From: Mallotus nudiflorus | Lineage: Eukaryota; Streptophyta; Magnoliopsida; Malpighiales; Euphorbiaceae | NCBI GenBank assembly: GCA_947683625.1 | Contig: CANTUR010000833.1 | Span: 420,279 to 484,278, forward strand | Direction of reading: 5' to 3' | Length of the DNA: 64,000 nucleotides | Part shown: positions 12,160 through 25,400 of the stretch, in pieces | Layout: each line of letters starts with the position of its first letter | Numbering within the stretch: the first letter of the stretch is position 1 | Translations under genes and position numbers: made by a program | The notes under the pieces: generated by a model | What the model was told of the DNA's origin: nothing | Database searches by the model: none | The model's input: only the letters and a program-made list of their open reading frames with translations

Positions 12160-12518
12160 AAGTTCCACCAAATTTTAACTTTAGAGCTGCCCACATCTCT
12201 TTAGCAATATCATAATTCTTGAACTTACACAGGAGATCATTCTCCATGCTACTCAGTAATGTAATGTTAGCTAGTGAGTTCTTTTTCTTCCAACCTTGGT
12301 AAGCCATGATCCTTACGATGATGGGTTGTAGTGCCATACTTAGGCTCTTCTAAGATACGATTTAGAACTTTAAGAGCCTCTTGCTCTTTCAAGACATATT
12401 GGATTTTCATACTCCAAAATTTATAACTATCCCAATGCAATTTTTTACTTTGTTCAATTCGGATAATATTCTTAGAAGTAGTAACCATTTCACAAAGAAA
12501 AATTCTACACAAAGACAT
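12160..12518 (-). pseudogene. Ty1/copia gag fragment
   Basis: Two overlapping minus-strand frames together read as a copia gag start: MVTTSKNIIRIEQSKKLHWD, then WSMKIQYVLKEQEALKVL, then AYQGWKKKNSLANITLLSSM, then CKFKNYDIAKEMWAALKLKF. The pattern (a W-x-x-K-I-Q-x-L block followed by A-x-E-M-W-x-x-L) is typical of the copia gag/UBN2 families and resembles the gag at 55995. The fragment stops exactly at the Tat LTR edge, so the Tat element was inserted into it. No LTR of this copia copy could be identified. Confidence 0.75.
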
Positions 12519-14075
12519 ATTTGTACATGATTAATGCCATTTTATGTTAATAACTAGCAAAACACACATGAATTTTGTCATAATTTTCAAATAAATTATT
12601 GATAATTTAGCATATAGATAGAATCAAGATGTCACTAACATCATTTACTATTATTCGGTTAATCACTATTAAATTATCATATTGTACAAATTAGTATCAT
12701 ATTAATTATGTAGGTAACTTATCATTGATTACCCTCATTTTAATTTATTTTATATTAAATTTCACAAAGTAATCTATATACAACATAAAATTTGCAATGA
12801 AGAAAAAAAAATATTTGATATTCACTCAAAAACGAAATATTTACATAAACAAGTTCAATAACTAAAATTGAACTAATTACACCTATTGACAAGGAACAAG
12901 AAAATAACTAATGAACATATTACAAAGGTCCTTTAGCAACACATAACTCTAGTTGAGTATTAATTAAAAATTTGGTCTAATTTACCTCCCACTACAATGT
13001 TTTTAACCATTAGTATAACAATTGATATTGTCTGCTCTACATGATAAATATTCAAGTACATATTTTTTTGCAAAACTAATTTGTACTCTTTAATCTTTGT
13101 TTCATATCCCAAAGATAATCAAGAATTCGCTTATGATGAAATTCATATAAAAGTGACCTTACAATTTTTGTAATTTAAGATATTCATCTTCAAAGTATGC
13201 CAATTAACCGTTGTTTAACACTTTCAGAATCTTATGTTCAGCTAGCCAACTTCTATACATCATAACTTTCAAATTATTCATCCAAAATTCATAATCTATA
13301 TATCACTTGAAAGTTTAAAACGTCTACTAGAATATAAACTGAATCTCATGCCTTAAAATATTACAAATATTAAGTTATACATTTTCAAAGCAGTCATCAT
13401 GCTACTGTTTAAAAAACAATTTCAGAGTGAGTGTTAATTAACTTACTTTCCAAACTCATAACTCATTCTTTTTTTAACCAAAATATATTGTCCATATACC
13501 AAATTAAAGGTTGCAATGTATATATATATATACATATATATGTATGTATGTATGTTATGTTGTGATAAATGTTTTAATCATATTAAAATTGCATGAAAAT
13601 GAAATTAATTGTAAAGTTAGACCTAATTGTAAAATTTAAAAATTGTTTGGAGGTCATTGTAATTTTGTATGTAAATAAGGAAATAATTTAATAATTAAAA
13701 ATAATAAAACACAAAATACAAATCTAGGTTGATCGTAAATTGAGTGGGCAATCAAAAAGTCATGCCTAGTTTCTAAGAACGATTACTAGACCTTTCCCTG
13801 GGATCCAGTTGTTGAAAAAGTATATCATAAATTTCACACGAATGACCACTCCTATCATCGATCTGGATTTCATAACCCAATTTACACTCTTTAATGGGTC
13901 TCAAACTCACACAATGTCGTAGTCGCAAAACAATTTGATACACATTAAATTTGTTGTCTACAATAGACAACTCAACCATTATTGTAATAGATATAATCAC
14001 TAAAATTTTATAATACATGGACAAATTAGATATTCTTTACATGTTAAAATGTTCCTATCAAATAAGAGCTTAACG
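12519..14075. other. AT-rich intergenic stretch, nothing assigned
   Basis: No coding homology recognised. Contains a TA/TATG microsatellite at about 13517-13560. An 83-codon frame at 13773-14024 (minus) has no recognisable domain. Confidence 0.5.
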
Positions 14076-14087
14076 TATTGATAAATA

Positions 14088-15204
14088 CAAAAGGCACAAC
14101 CCATCCTCAAGCCTCTAAACTTATCAGCTTTTTAATTTTAGATCTCTTTAGTTTCATTTTGTATATCTAGTCCCTCAAACTTCACGGATTTAAAGTTTTA
14201 AACCCTTTTGTTAATTTTTTTAGCATAAATTATTTACTTTTGTTTCCTGAAGTTTTATATTTTTAACATGTATACTATTTTTTACCTTTTAACACTTATA
14301 TCACTTTTAAAAAATTTATACCGGTAAAGAATAAATTTACTTATTTTAATTTCTAATATTTTAAATTAAAAACTAACTTTATATGCATTTTTAAATAATT
14401 TTAAATTTTAAAAATAAATAAATAAGTTATGTTAAGATAAAAAAATTATAATAAAACTACTGTTTTTTACAATATTTTAAAATATACTAGTTTTATTTTC
14501 AAAATAAAATATTATGATAAAAACAAACACAATAATTAAAAGAGATTATGATAAAAAAAAATACTATATAATTCCTTCAAATTTAAATTTTATATTTTTA
14601 ATACATTTTTTAGTTTTTTGTACAAAAATTTAATTAAATTATTGCGAATAATTTTTTATAATATAAATTTTATAAATAGTGGATATCAATACATGCATGT
14701 ACATCACAAAAAAAGGTGATAGATTTTTTAAGCAACTCAAACTTTTTATAATCATTATCTTGATCTTCATTTTTTTATCATGTTTTTTGTGTACATGAAA
14801 AAAAATTATATTATAAAAATTTATTCACAATAATTTAAAATATTGTGAAAAACAATAGTATTATTATAATTGTTTTATCTTAGCATGAATTTGTTTGTTT
14901 ATTTTTATAATTTAAAATATTAGAAATTAAAATAAATAAATTTATTTTTTACTGGTGAAAAGATTTTAAAAGTGATATAAGTGTTAAAAAGTAAAAATGA
15001 TATGAATGTTAGAAATATAAAACTTCAAGGACTAAAGAGAAATTATTTGTGTTAAAAGATTAACATAAGGATTTAAAACTACAAATTCACGAAGTTTAAA
15101 AACCTAAATATACAAAACTAAATATACAAAACGAAACTTGAAGGGCCTAAAGCCAAAAAGCCGGAAAGTTTAGGAGTCTCAGAATGTGTTTTGCAGACTA
15201 AATA
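14088..15204. mobile_element. Long-TIR foldback element, family A copy 1
   Basis: The two halves are inverted copies for several hundred bases. The left end (CTCTAAACTTATCAGC, AACACTTATATCACTTTTAA) is answered on the right by AAAAGTGATATAAGTGTTAA and the complement of the left end. A 12-base direct repeat TATTGATAAATA flanks it (14076-14087 and 15205-15216). A second copy is at about 37669-38720. No transposase is present, so it is non-autonomous. Confidence 0.8.
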
Positions 15205-15280
15205 TATTGATAAATAAGTATAGGAGTGCAATATGTTAAAATAAATATACAATTGCTCACTAAAATTTTAATTAATTTCA

Positions 15281-15650
15281 TTTTGTTAGGGATAAAATAG
15301 AAATTAATCTAATTAAAATAGAAATTAAACTTTTAATTATATTAAAATTATATTTTAATTAATTTAATTTTTATTAAAGATAAAGTTAAAGCTGACCTAA
15401 TTAGAATAGGAAATATATTTTCAATTAAATTATAATTACATTTTAATTAATTTAATTTAATTTGATTTTGTTAGAGATAAAATAAATTACCATAATTAAA
15501 ATAAAAAACATACTTTTAATTAAACTAGATTTATATTTCAATTAATTTAATTTTTATTAGAGATAAAATAAAATTTCATCTAATTAGAATAGAAAACATA
15601 TTTTTAATTAAATTAAAATTATATTTTAATCAGTTTAATTTTATTTTATT
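15281..15650. repeat. AT-rich minisatellite, about 4 units of 86-100 bp
   Basis: Each unit contains a TTAG(A/G)GATAAA block, then CTAATTA(A/G)AATAG, then TTTTAATTA and TATTTTAATTAATTTAA. Units start near 15281, 15367, 15462 and 15550. Confidence 0.65.
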
Positions 15651-16303
15651 AGTAAATGTCTAAATTATCCAATTTTTATATAAAAAGAGAACTTTTTTAT
15701 AATTTTACTTTGAGACTCTCTTTGTACACATATATTACATACGCCAACTACACATTTATACATAACTTTACAAATTAATCAGTTGTATTTAACTTTTTCT
15801 TTAACCTATCACACAGTAGCAATTTATTACTTCCAAACATTTTTAAATTTTCTAAAATTCACGCGTGGATACTATTTTAAGGCTTACAAATGTGAATAAT
15901 TTGTAAAAGATAACAAAAATTACAAACTCAAAAATATGATAGATCAAAATGAAAATTAAAAAATGTGACTAACGAATTAGTGAAAGTGTAAGAATATACA
16001 TTCAATATGCTCTCCTGCTAAAAAAAACTTAACAAGAAATTAAAAATTGTTATCAGGTAATAATTTCAGACTTTAAAAATTGTTATGGCGTTAAAAAAAT
16101 AAAATAAAAAACCTGCTATGAGAAGTATTCTACTTTCCAATGTGCATTCATTTACTTGAACAAATTCAACATCTAGAAAGTGGGATCCTAACATAGGAAT
16201 TGTCTAAGACTGACTATATAAATGTTGTGCTACATACAAATCCTATGTGCATAGTCTGACATATATATATTATAATATTATACAACACACCTAGTTTTTT
16301 GGA

Positions 16304-16409
16304 CTAATTTGATTGAAAGGTGCCCGCACGCTTTAGACACTTCTGCCGATATCTCCATGCAACCTGAATGCGCGTAGCTGCAAGACCTCTCCAATAAGGA
16401 GATTCATAT
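16304..16409 (-). CDS. CNGC20: CNGC exon 13 (IQ motif and stop)
   Basis: Acceptor CTGGTAG at 16410; stop TAG at 16304-16306. Residues 737-770, YESPYWRGLAATRIQVAWRY then RQKCLKRAGTFQSN. Confidence 0.93.
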
Positions 16410-19400
16410 CTACCAGGACACAAAATGAAAAGTTATGTCAGGTGAAGGGACCAAACAAAAATTTGTCTGCTGTAAGGATATTGTATGACTACGAGGTTCA
16501 ATAATTACCTGCTTTATGAACATTAACAAAGACTAATGAATTAATAGAGTCCAACATCAAGGACCTTCTAATTCAATCCCGTATCAGTAGGGATAGTCTA
16601 GTAATTAAATCATGTGGAACTAGTAGCTTACCCCGCCTAGACAACAAGTATTGACTTGCAATCTTGAATCATTTTACAACATAATTAAAGTGAAGATGTA
16701 GCAGTTAACAAGAAAACTTCCCAACTAATATTATAATTTTCAGTTATGTAAGAAAATGAATATGGTCAGAAATAACCTTATGGCTCCTTGAACACGTGGA
16801 TTCCGCAAGTTTCTTGCAAAGAGATTTGTTACTTCTTCGAGATCTGCAGCACGAAGTGAAAATGCTTCCACATTTGACAAGCATTTCACCGTCCTGCTGC
16901 TAGTCAGTCGTTGAGGATACTTAATTTTCTTTCCATCTGTAAACAACAAGTCGTATTAAAATGTTGTACTTTTAGTTCATCTATGCTTTCAAAACAAAAG
17001 GGATATAGCGTTGCTACAACAATTCAAACTCCCTAACCCCCTCATTCCATTTGGGACTTGAATCTGGTATCTTCAAGTTTAAAACCCGCAACTTCAAGCC
17101 CCATATTCAAATAATTAAACTGTCTCCTTAGAAACACGCAAAAGCAGTAACGGAAAATCATATTGCTGAATTTTAAAAGCTTCTCATAGTGCATCAAACA
17201 AATTTGATTATCTCAAGATCTGTCAACAAATTGTGAATAGCTGATATACCAAGAAACAAAACCATACCTTTGCTAACTGAAGAATGCTCAAGACACCAAG
17301 TGAGTAGTTCCTCACCACAGACATTCCCTTCAGATAAGGGGCTACTGCCATCTTCTCCAACACTTTCAAGTTTTCCACGCACAATAAAGACCATCTTCTC
17401 AACCAGACCACCATGAGACAAAATTTCACTACCCTTGATGTATATTTTATGTCTTAGCCTCTCACAAATGGAATCCAAGACATGATCATCCATCAAGGCA
17501 AAAATCCAAACCTTCAAAAATAATATTTACTTTCAGAAAAGTCAAAAGAAGTTACTTTGAAGTCAAAACCAAGATATAATTAAATAATCAGTAACTTTCA
17601 AAAGCTATAATTCAATTGTTACTCTCAGATTTTAAATAAGTGGTACTTTATATTGGCATTATGCCAGCTAGAATAACTAAAAGAGAAAAACTCCAAAACT
17701 ATAACACCAAGAAAACTGTGAATCACACAGGAAAAAAAAATTCAACTTTCAAAACACATCCCACATGTAATATCAATTTTTAACTATAGTAGTTTTCTGA
17801 TATTTGGTCTATCATTCAGATTTAGTTATTTGTCTATGATTTTGGAAAAACAGAAAATATGCGAACAAGCATAGTATTACCACCCTGTGTTTGGGATTGG
17901 ATTATGATATTATGATTCACCACAGGATCACAGGAAGGTGAAGGCTGCTTGTTGAAATTATTGCTCTTCCAACCTATGTTGAATTTCAGTTAATGGCTCA
18001 TTAGAGAGAACCTACCATCTCTAAACTTTAGGAGTTCACAACCTTAAGGAAAATTTCTGCTTGTCACATTCCATATGAAAATAACCTTTAAATAGTTACA
18101 AGTGAGGACAGATTAATCCATAACTATGAAACCTACCTGCCATAATTAGGCATACCACTAAAGAGACGTAAATAAATTCTAAGAATCAGTTATAGCTAAA
18201 GAAGAAGCAAAATAAAAGTAATGACACTTCAGGAATTGTCTTTTTCCTCCATTTATGAATCTCTTGTAAACCAAGACTCGTATTGGCAACCTAAAAGCAG
18301 TAGTTTTAGCTGTAACACAGTATCAGCATGGATTTATTTAACCATTGCAAGTACTCATGTATTTTCATTTTAAGTATTTGCATGTAAAATGAATGTCAGC
18401 AGAAATTTTTCAAAAGAAACAAAAAAAAAAATTCTGATTAATAAATGATTGAAATCCCAGGAAGCTTCCTTTTGACATTTATATGATGAGGACATTTAGC
18501 TCACTAGTAACCTTAAAAAGTGAAAATAAAGGCATGACAAAACAATGGTTTCACCCACCCCTATTGGTGCAGACTGAAAATTCCAATTGTTTCAGTAAGT
18601 CATTAGCCCAAAGAATCTAAAGCATGCAGAATGATTGTACAGGAATTTGTTATGTGTATAAGTATATATATGTTAAATCTCACTTTCTTAACAAATTTGA
18701 AGAGGTGCCGTCTTATGTCCCTCTGGAGGTCTTCAGGCAAATTCTCCAAAAGCATTCCCTCATTAACACCTCTTGTTGCAGCCCAGTGATACCTTTCAGC
18801 TTCTAGTACTTTCCTGCACAACAGTAATTCTCAAGATGAAAATAATTTTGCATACTGGAAAAATATAGGTTTTGCATAAGAAGCATTTCAACCAAGGTAC
18901 TACAACCACAGTGAAACAATAAAGATTTATAGCAGTGATTTGGGTTTCTTTATATAGTACTACAGAATAGTCATATAGCCTTATTACATTGGACAGGCAC
19001 TTATTTCTCAAAACAATACGTAGTATTATTGGTATTAGTTATAAATATGCGGAATAATGATTTTCATATATTTCAATGATATATATACAAGATACAAGGA
19101 ACCTGTATAGGAAAAAATACAGAATTATACAGCTGTATATATATTCCTAAATTATATATATTCCTCCAGATTTATACAGCTGTATATATATATTCCTAAA
19201 TTAAGGGAGACTATACAGGAAATATATAAAATAGGAAAGAAATCAAAGCCCCTTATTGCTAACTGTATTTTATTGTGTAATGATGCGAACCCTATATTTC
19301 AGTATAAATTTTTTTTTTAGTATAATAGTGCATGCAGTTGTTGCATAATGAAGTGTGATGCAGGAGCATGCTGGTCAAAATCAAACTAGAAATTTATTTA

Positions 19401-22400
19401 GATTTAGTTTTTCTTCATAGTTATATTAATATTACAATTCTTGTTCAGGATATTTTAGGATTCTTGTTTACTAAGAGTTTCATTTGTTTAGGATTAGTTT
19501 AGGATCCATTATAACTAGTATAAATAGAGACTTTAGAAAATTTTAGAATTAGATTTTGTATTCTGATTTCTGATTTTGAATAGAAATTGAGATTTTTGTA
19601 AAACCACTAATTATTTTATCATGTTCCAACTTAATCATTTGTTCTACTCTTGTCCTTCACGCCAATTGGCATCAGAGCAAAAGTTCCAACAATTTTCTAG
19701 GTTCTTTTTCAATTTGTAACCAAATCATACGTTCTACTCTTTTCCTTCAAATCGATTGGTATCTAAGCAAAAGTTCCTATAATTTTCTAGGTTCTTTTTC
19801 AATTTGTAACCAATGGTTGGCCAAGGTAGAGGAAGAGGTAGAGGCAATCAGCCCTAACAAACAGAATTGGCTGAATTGTGCAGAAAGATAGAGAATTTGA
19901 CTCGGGCTGTACAAGCCTTGCAGCATTAAGAACCTATGGAAAGCCTGTATGGACAAACCGGAAGGCAACCATGACACATGTGACATGCTGGAAGGTTGTC
20001 TTAAGGATGATTTTTTCTTTTTTCTTTTTTTTTTAAGGGAAAAAAAAAACACAAGGATAAACACTTTTTATAATGCTGGAACCCTAAGTCATAAGACAAG
20101 GTGTGGAGTGGAGCATGCTTTTGATTTCTAAGATGAAGTTATGGCTGAAGTTGATTCAATGGACTTTAAAAATCCAATCTGTGATGAGTATTTTAATGAG
20201 GAAGAGGAAATTGATTTATTTTCTGTCCAAATTCTTGATGTTCAACACGTTCAAGACAAAGAAAATTGGAGAAAAGCAAGTTATGATGTTTTTGTTGATT
20301 ATGAAAGTAGGGATATGGTGGCTTCAAAAGAATCAATAAAAGAGTTAAATTTGGTCATAAAAAACAAAGTATCATGTACCATAAAGATGAACAAAATTCT
20401 GTTAGATCAGTTCAACATGGGTATTGCTTATGAGGATGAGAAGTCTAGGATGCCTACTGCCTCTAGTATCAATGCGAGAGAATTATTTTATGGAATTATT
20501 TTATGCGAGAGCATATGGAGTTTTTCATGAAGGATGCATGTGGAGTTCTTTCAAACCTAGGGAGAATGATGCAAGAGCATCCTGGTCAAAATCAAATTAG
20601 GAATTTATTTAGATTTAATTTTTCTTTATAATTATATTAATATTAGAATCCTTGTTTAGGATATTTTAGGACTCTTGTTTAGTAAGTCTTGTTTAGGATT
20701 AGTTCCTTCAAGGGTTATTAGAACCATTACAACTAGTATATACAGAAACTTTGGAAAATTTTAGAACTAGATTCTGTACTCTGATTTCTGACTTCGAAGA
20801 ATAATTGGGAGGTTTTGTTGACCCCTAATTATTATCATGTTCCAATTTTAATCATCCATTCTACTCTTTTCCTTCTCATCGAAATGAATCTCACTATACG
20901 TTGGCCAATGCCAATGTGAATTTTATAATTTAAGATAAGTTTTCTATTGAATGTGATATCACAATCGATGCCATTCCATGTGAATTGAGAAAATCCATCC
21001 ATGTTAGTTTGGGAAGTAGTGTATTAAGAAAGTAAGCAGCCAACATATTAGAGTTAGAGCTTATGCAAATTCTTGTTGGTGCATGAATTGAAGTGTTATA
21101 GCACTTCAATTATCAATACTAGCTAAGAATTTGCTAAGATACTCTCAATTTATATTATTAATAATTTTATAATAATTGATATTTCAATTTGTAAATTGAG
21201 CCAATTTTAAAAATAGAAAATTCATTATTGTATATATAGAACAAAATAAAATTATATTATTTATATAATAATGTAAAAATTATAAAAGTTAATTAAACCA
21301 TTAAGAAATCATTATTAAATTAATTTTTTCGTATCATCGTTTATTATCAAATGAATTAATGTCATTTTTTTATTAGTATTGTAACACACAGTATTAAATT
21401 GTAAGAAAATAAACCAAAAGTCAGAAAATGAAACACCAGAAATGCTCTTGCAATATTTCTCGAAAAAAAAAAATGAAATGAGTAAAATTCCCTTTACCAC
21501 GTCAATGTTTGTAATAGCGTGAGACAATTTGCCTCTTTTTGATAGCAACGTAAAGCACATGGTACCAACTTGTCACAGAACAAATCACAGGTCCAAAATT
21601 GATTAAACGTGAAACCACATGGTACCTTTTTGCACTTTTCCTAAAAAAAGTTCAAGAGCCTTAAAATCATAATTCCAATCCTACTAAATATCTATAATTC
21701 CTAAAGTCCACAAGACAAATTACTCATTATCATTAAGCTCAACAAAATCAGCTTTGTTAACTTTTTTTTTTCCCTTCATCAAATTCTTTATGATCACTTT
21801 CAATTTCTTCTTCACCATCTTTTTCAAAATCAACCTCTTATTTATCTCTAATTATTGAGTATTGGTCCTCGTTTGAGAAGTTGATTTTACTTATTTTATA
21901 TGCTTAAGCCTCTCACTTGGAATGAATGTAAATGCAATACCTTTTCCTTTGATTGTTCTAGCATTATAAGCCTTTTTTTCCAACTCTACTAGCTCCAGCA
22001 ACCGTATAGTATGTTTAAAACAGCAAAATATTGCACAAGTTGAAAAAAAAAACTTGAGATGAATACATCTCTAATTGAGAGATGGGAAAAAGAAAAGAAG
22101 GAAAAAAAAAAAGGGAAGAAAAGTAGAAAAGAGAGTCTTGTAATACAAGTTAGAAAATAGATATCAAAGAAGAAAAAAAGGAAGAATAAAAGAGATCTCA
22201 AGAAGTAAAAAGAAGAAAATAAGGGAAAAAATAAAAAACACATAACAGGTTGGGAGGATGATTAGATCACAAATTATTATTGCCTATCTTCTTCTTTTGG
22301 ATGCTTTTTTTTTTTTTTTTTTGTTAACTTGTTGGCCTATCCCCTCTTATTTTCTTGTGAGATGGTTTGGTGAGTGGAATCCAATAATAAGCTCCTTAGA

Positions 22401-25400
22401 TTAAAGGCTCATATTACCTCCTTGACTAAAATTTTAAGAATTCTAAAAATTTTAAAAAGTCTAAATATTATAAGGGCGCTCCTTATGTGAGACTCAAGGT
22501 GCATAAAGGCCTATGCCTTTGTAATATCGCCTGCCTTTTGAAAGCTAAAGAGCTAAGGGTTGAGTTGAAGAGCACAAAGGCCCACGCTTTTGTAATATCA
22601 CCCGTCTTTGACAACTATGTCGTTGAAGTTAGGTAAACCAAATACATTTCTTTCTTCATTGTCCAACTAAGTCATTACTGTCTTTGACAACTATTCACTG
22701 AAGTTAGATAAACCAAATACATTTCTCTCTTCATTGTCCAATTGAGTCATTGATTATGGTGCTACAAATTATATGACAGGTAATCCTAGTCTCTTTTACT
22801 TTTCAATCGCATGTAAAATAAATTGTATAGATGATAATACAATTCTATATTTGGTTACAAAGCTCTAAATTTGGTTACAAAACTCTAAATTCTATATTTT
22901 TAGTTACAAAATTTCTATTTAAGGTTTCGCAACAAATCTTATAATATGTATTGATCCATAAACAATCTAGCATTACCATTTTCATATAACATTTGAAGCT
23001 AGCATATAAATAAATCCATATTTTCTATATTCATATAGAAGTTGATCGAAAAACTAAAAACTATTTTGAGAGATGAATATCTTATTCCTGGAATAATGTA
23101 AAACATTATTCAATTAGAGAATAAAGTTGATTTTAATGTTTTATCTTCATTTTTTAATTTTTTACATAATAAACTACAAATTCATAAAATACTTCTATAT
23201 TTTCTTATATTTAAATAATTTATAAATATGATTCTTATTTTTATTGAAATATTATTTTAATTTTTATATATAATAAACTATACATCAATAATAAAATATG
23301 TGTATTATTTCTTATTATATATAAATAATTTATAACTACAATTCATCCCTTAGGATTTTTGTAGTTTTCCTATGTATACTATTTTCAAATTTTGGACTAA
23401 AATAGTAATATTTGATTGTTTATGAATCAAAAAATTTTAAAGGGATTACATAAAAAAAAACTATATAAAATTTAATAACTAAATAGATACAAATTCAAAT
23501 TTCACAACCTAATTTAGGGACAACTTTTGTAAATTTTCTATCTAATTCCTAAATTTGAAAGGAACCAAAGAATCATAAGGGAGTTGGTCATTTTAATTCT
23601 TTTTCTGTTTGATTCTGAGTCTAACACCCAAAAATCTTAATTATGGCTAGCTACTGTTAAAAGGCATTACATGAAATATTTGCCAATGGTATATCAAACA
23701 TTCTTGTATGGATCTTTCTTAATTATCAAGATGAATAAATACCTAAACAGTGTCTCAATTTTTTAATTTGTTACTTTGGTGTTTGAACTTTTTTTTTAAT
23801 CGTCTGGACCAGAAAAAAAAGAAAATTCTAAATTGGTGTCTCTAGTAGCTTTGTAGTTTAAAATTTTTATGTGTCTTATTTTAATCAACAAATTGACTTA
23901 TATGCCCTTATTTTACATTAGATTTTATTTTTATTTTTTCAATTTAAAAAAATTTATTTTTCTTTCACTCATATATATTAACTTGAAAGAGAAACATACT
24001 AAATATCATTATTAAATAAAATAAAAAAATTTTAACTATTATTATTAAAAATAAAAATAAAAAATATTTAATTATTTTTCAAATTTATCTAAAAGAGTAA
24101 AAAGAAAAATGAAATTTAACTAAAATAAAATAAAATAATTACTATGATAATTAAAAAAGAAAAAATAAATAATATTTTTAATAAATAAAATTTTAATTCA
24201 AATAAAATTTTGAAGTAAAAATTGAATTCAACAACTATAATAAACAAAAAAAATTAAAATAAAATAATATTTAATTTTTCTATTTTTAGTTAGATAAAGA
24301 AAATTAATTTTTTATTTCTAATAATTTTCAAAAGAATATAATTAGAATAAAAAAAATGAAGTCTAATATAAAAGAAAGAGCATTTGAGTGTTTATTGTTT
24401 ACAGTAAAGACATAAGCACTTTAACTGTAAAATCTACCAAAGGCACCAACTCCGAACATCAAAATAGCAAAAATCAAAAAGTTCGAGTACTATTTATGCA
24501 TTTATCCCTTATCAATATTTTGCCTACAAAATTTTTGAATTCACTCATGCACAATCTATTATGAGATGACTCTTATAGCAATTTCACAAACTATGTTAAA
24601 ACATTTGGAAAGGCATAAAATATTAGCCTCAACTAAAATAAAGATATGAAAATTAAATCAAGTCTTATGAAATAATAAAATTTATACTTTTAGTCACCCC
24701 AATTAGGACCGGTATTAGTATTCAATTATTCATCCACAAGAATGTTGCTTTAAAAGACAAGATGAATACTTCTCAAATTTAGCAATATATTGTTTATTAA
24801 CATGTGTACACAATCATGAACATAACCTTCTAGCTTAGAGGGGGCCATTATGCTAAATAATGATTGATGATATTTTTTTATTTTATCTAAATATATTATA
24901 TTATTTTAAGTATGAATATTTTCTTTTTAATAGATAGTATAGCAATGCTATATTATATTTTATAATGAGAAAATAGATTTTAATAATTTTATGATAATAT
25001 TTTTTTTTTTAACAAAATCAACATTATTTTGTTAACTAAATAATTTCATGTTGCGGTAATAAAATGTATAAACAAAGCGAATATGAACAGGATATATTTT
25101 TAGGATTTGTTTTGATAATTAAAGTATCTGTATAATTTTGAATTACATTTTAATTATTTGTAATATAAAATTTTAAAATGTATACTATACTTGTTAATTT
25201 ATCACATGTGTGTGCACATGCCCATACACACACACATAAACAAATTAAATCAATAACTTATTGATAAAACAAAGAAAAATTGAGGGAAGGAAAAAAAAAA
25301 GCCTTTCTTATGCACTTCCTAGAAAAAAAAATTAATTGTAAGTAATTTAAAATTATTCATTAGTAAATAAATATTTTTTATTTTCTATTAAATGAAAGAT

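Larger units (their letters stand above)
16410..18683 (-). other. CNGC introns 10-12
   Basis: Introns 16410-16776, 16937-17267 and 17512-18683, separated by exons 12 and 11. No transposon recognised in them. Confidence 0.7.

Noticed and set aside
13773..14024. 83-codon minus-strand frame
   Set aside because: No domain recognised, no adjoining splice-linked exons, AT-rich surroundings.
17223..17429. 68-codon minus-strand frame overlapping exon 11
   Set aside because: Alternative frame of the CNGC nucleotide-binding exon, running past the splice donor.
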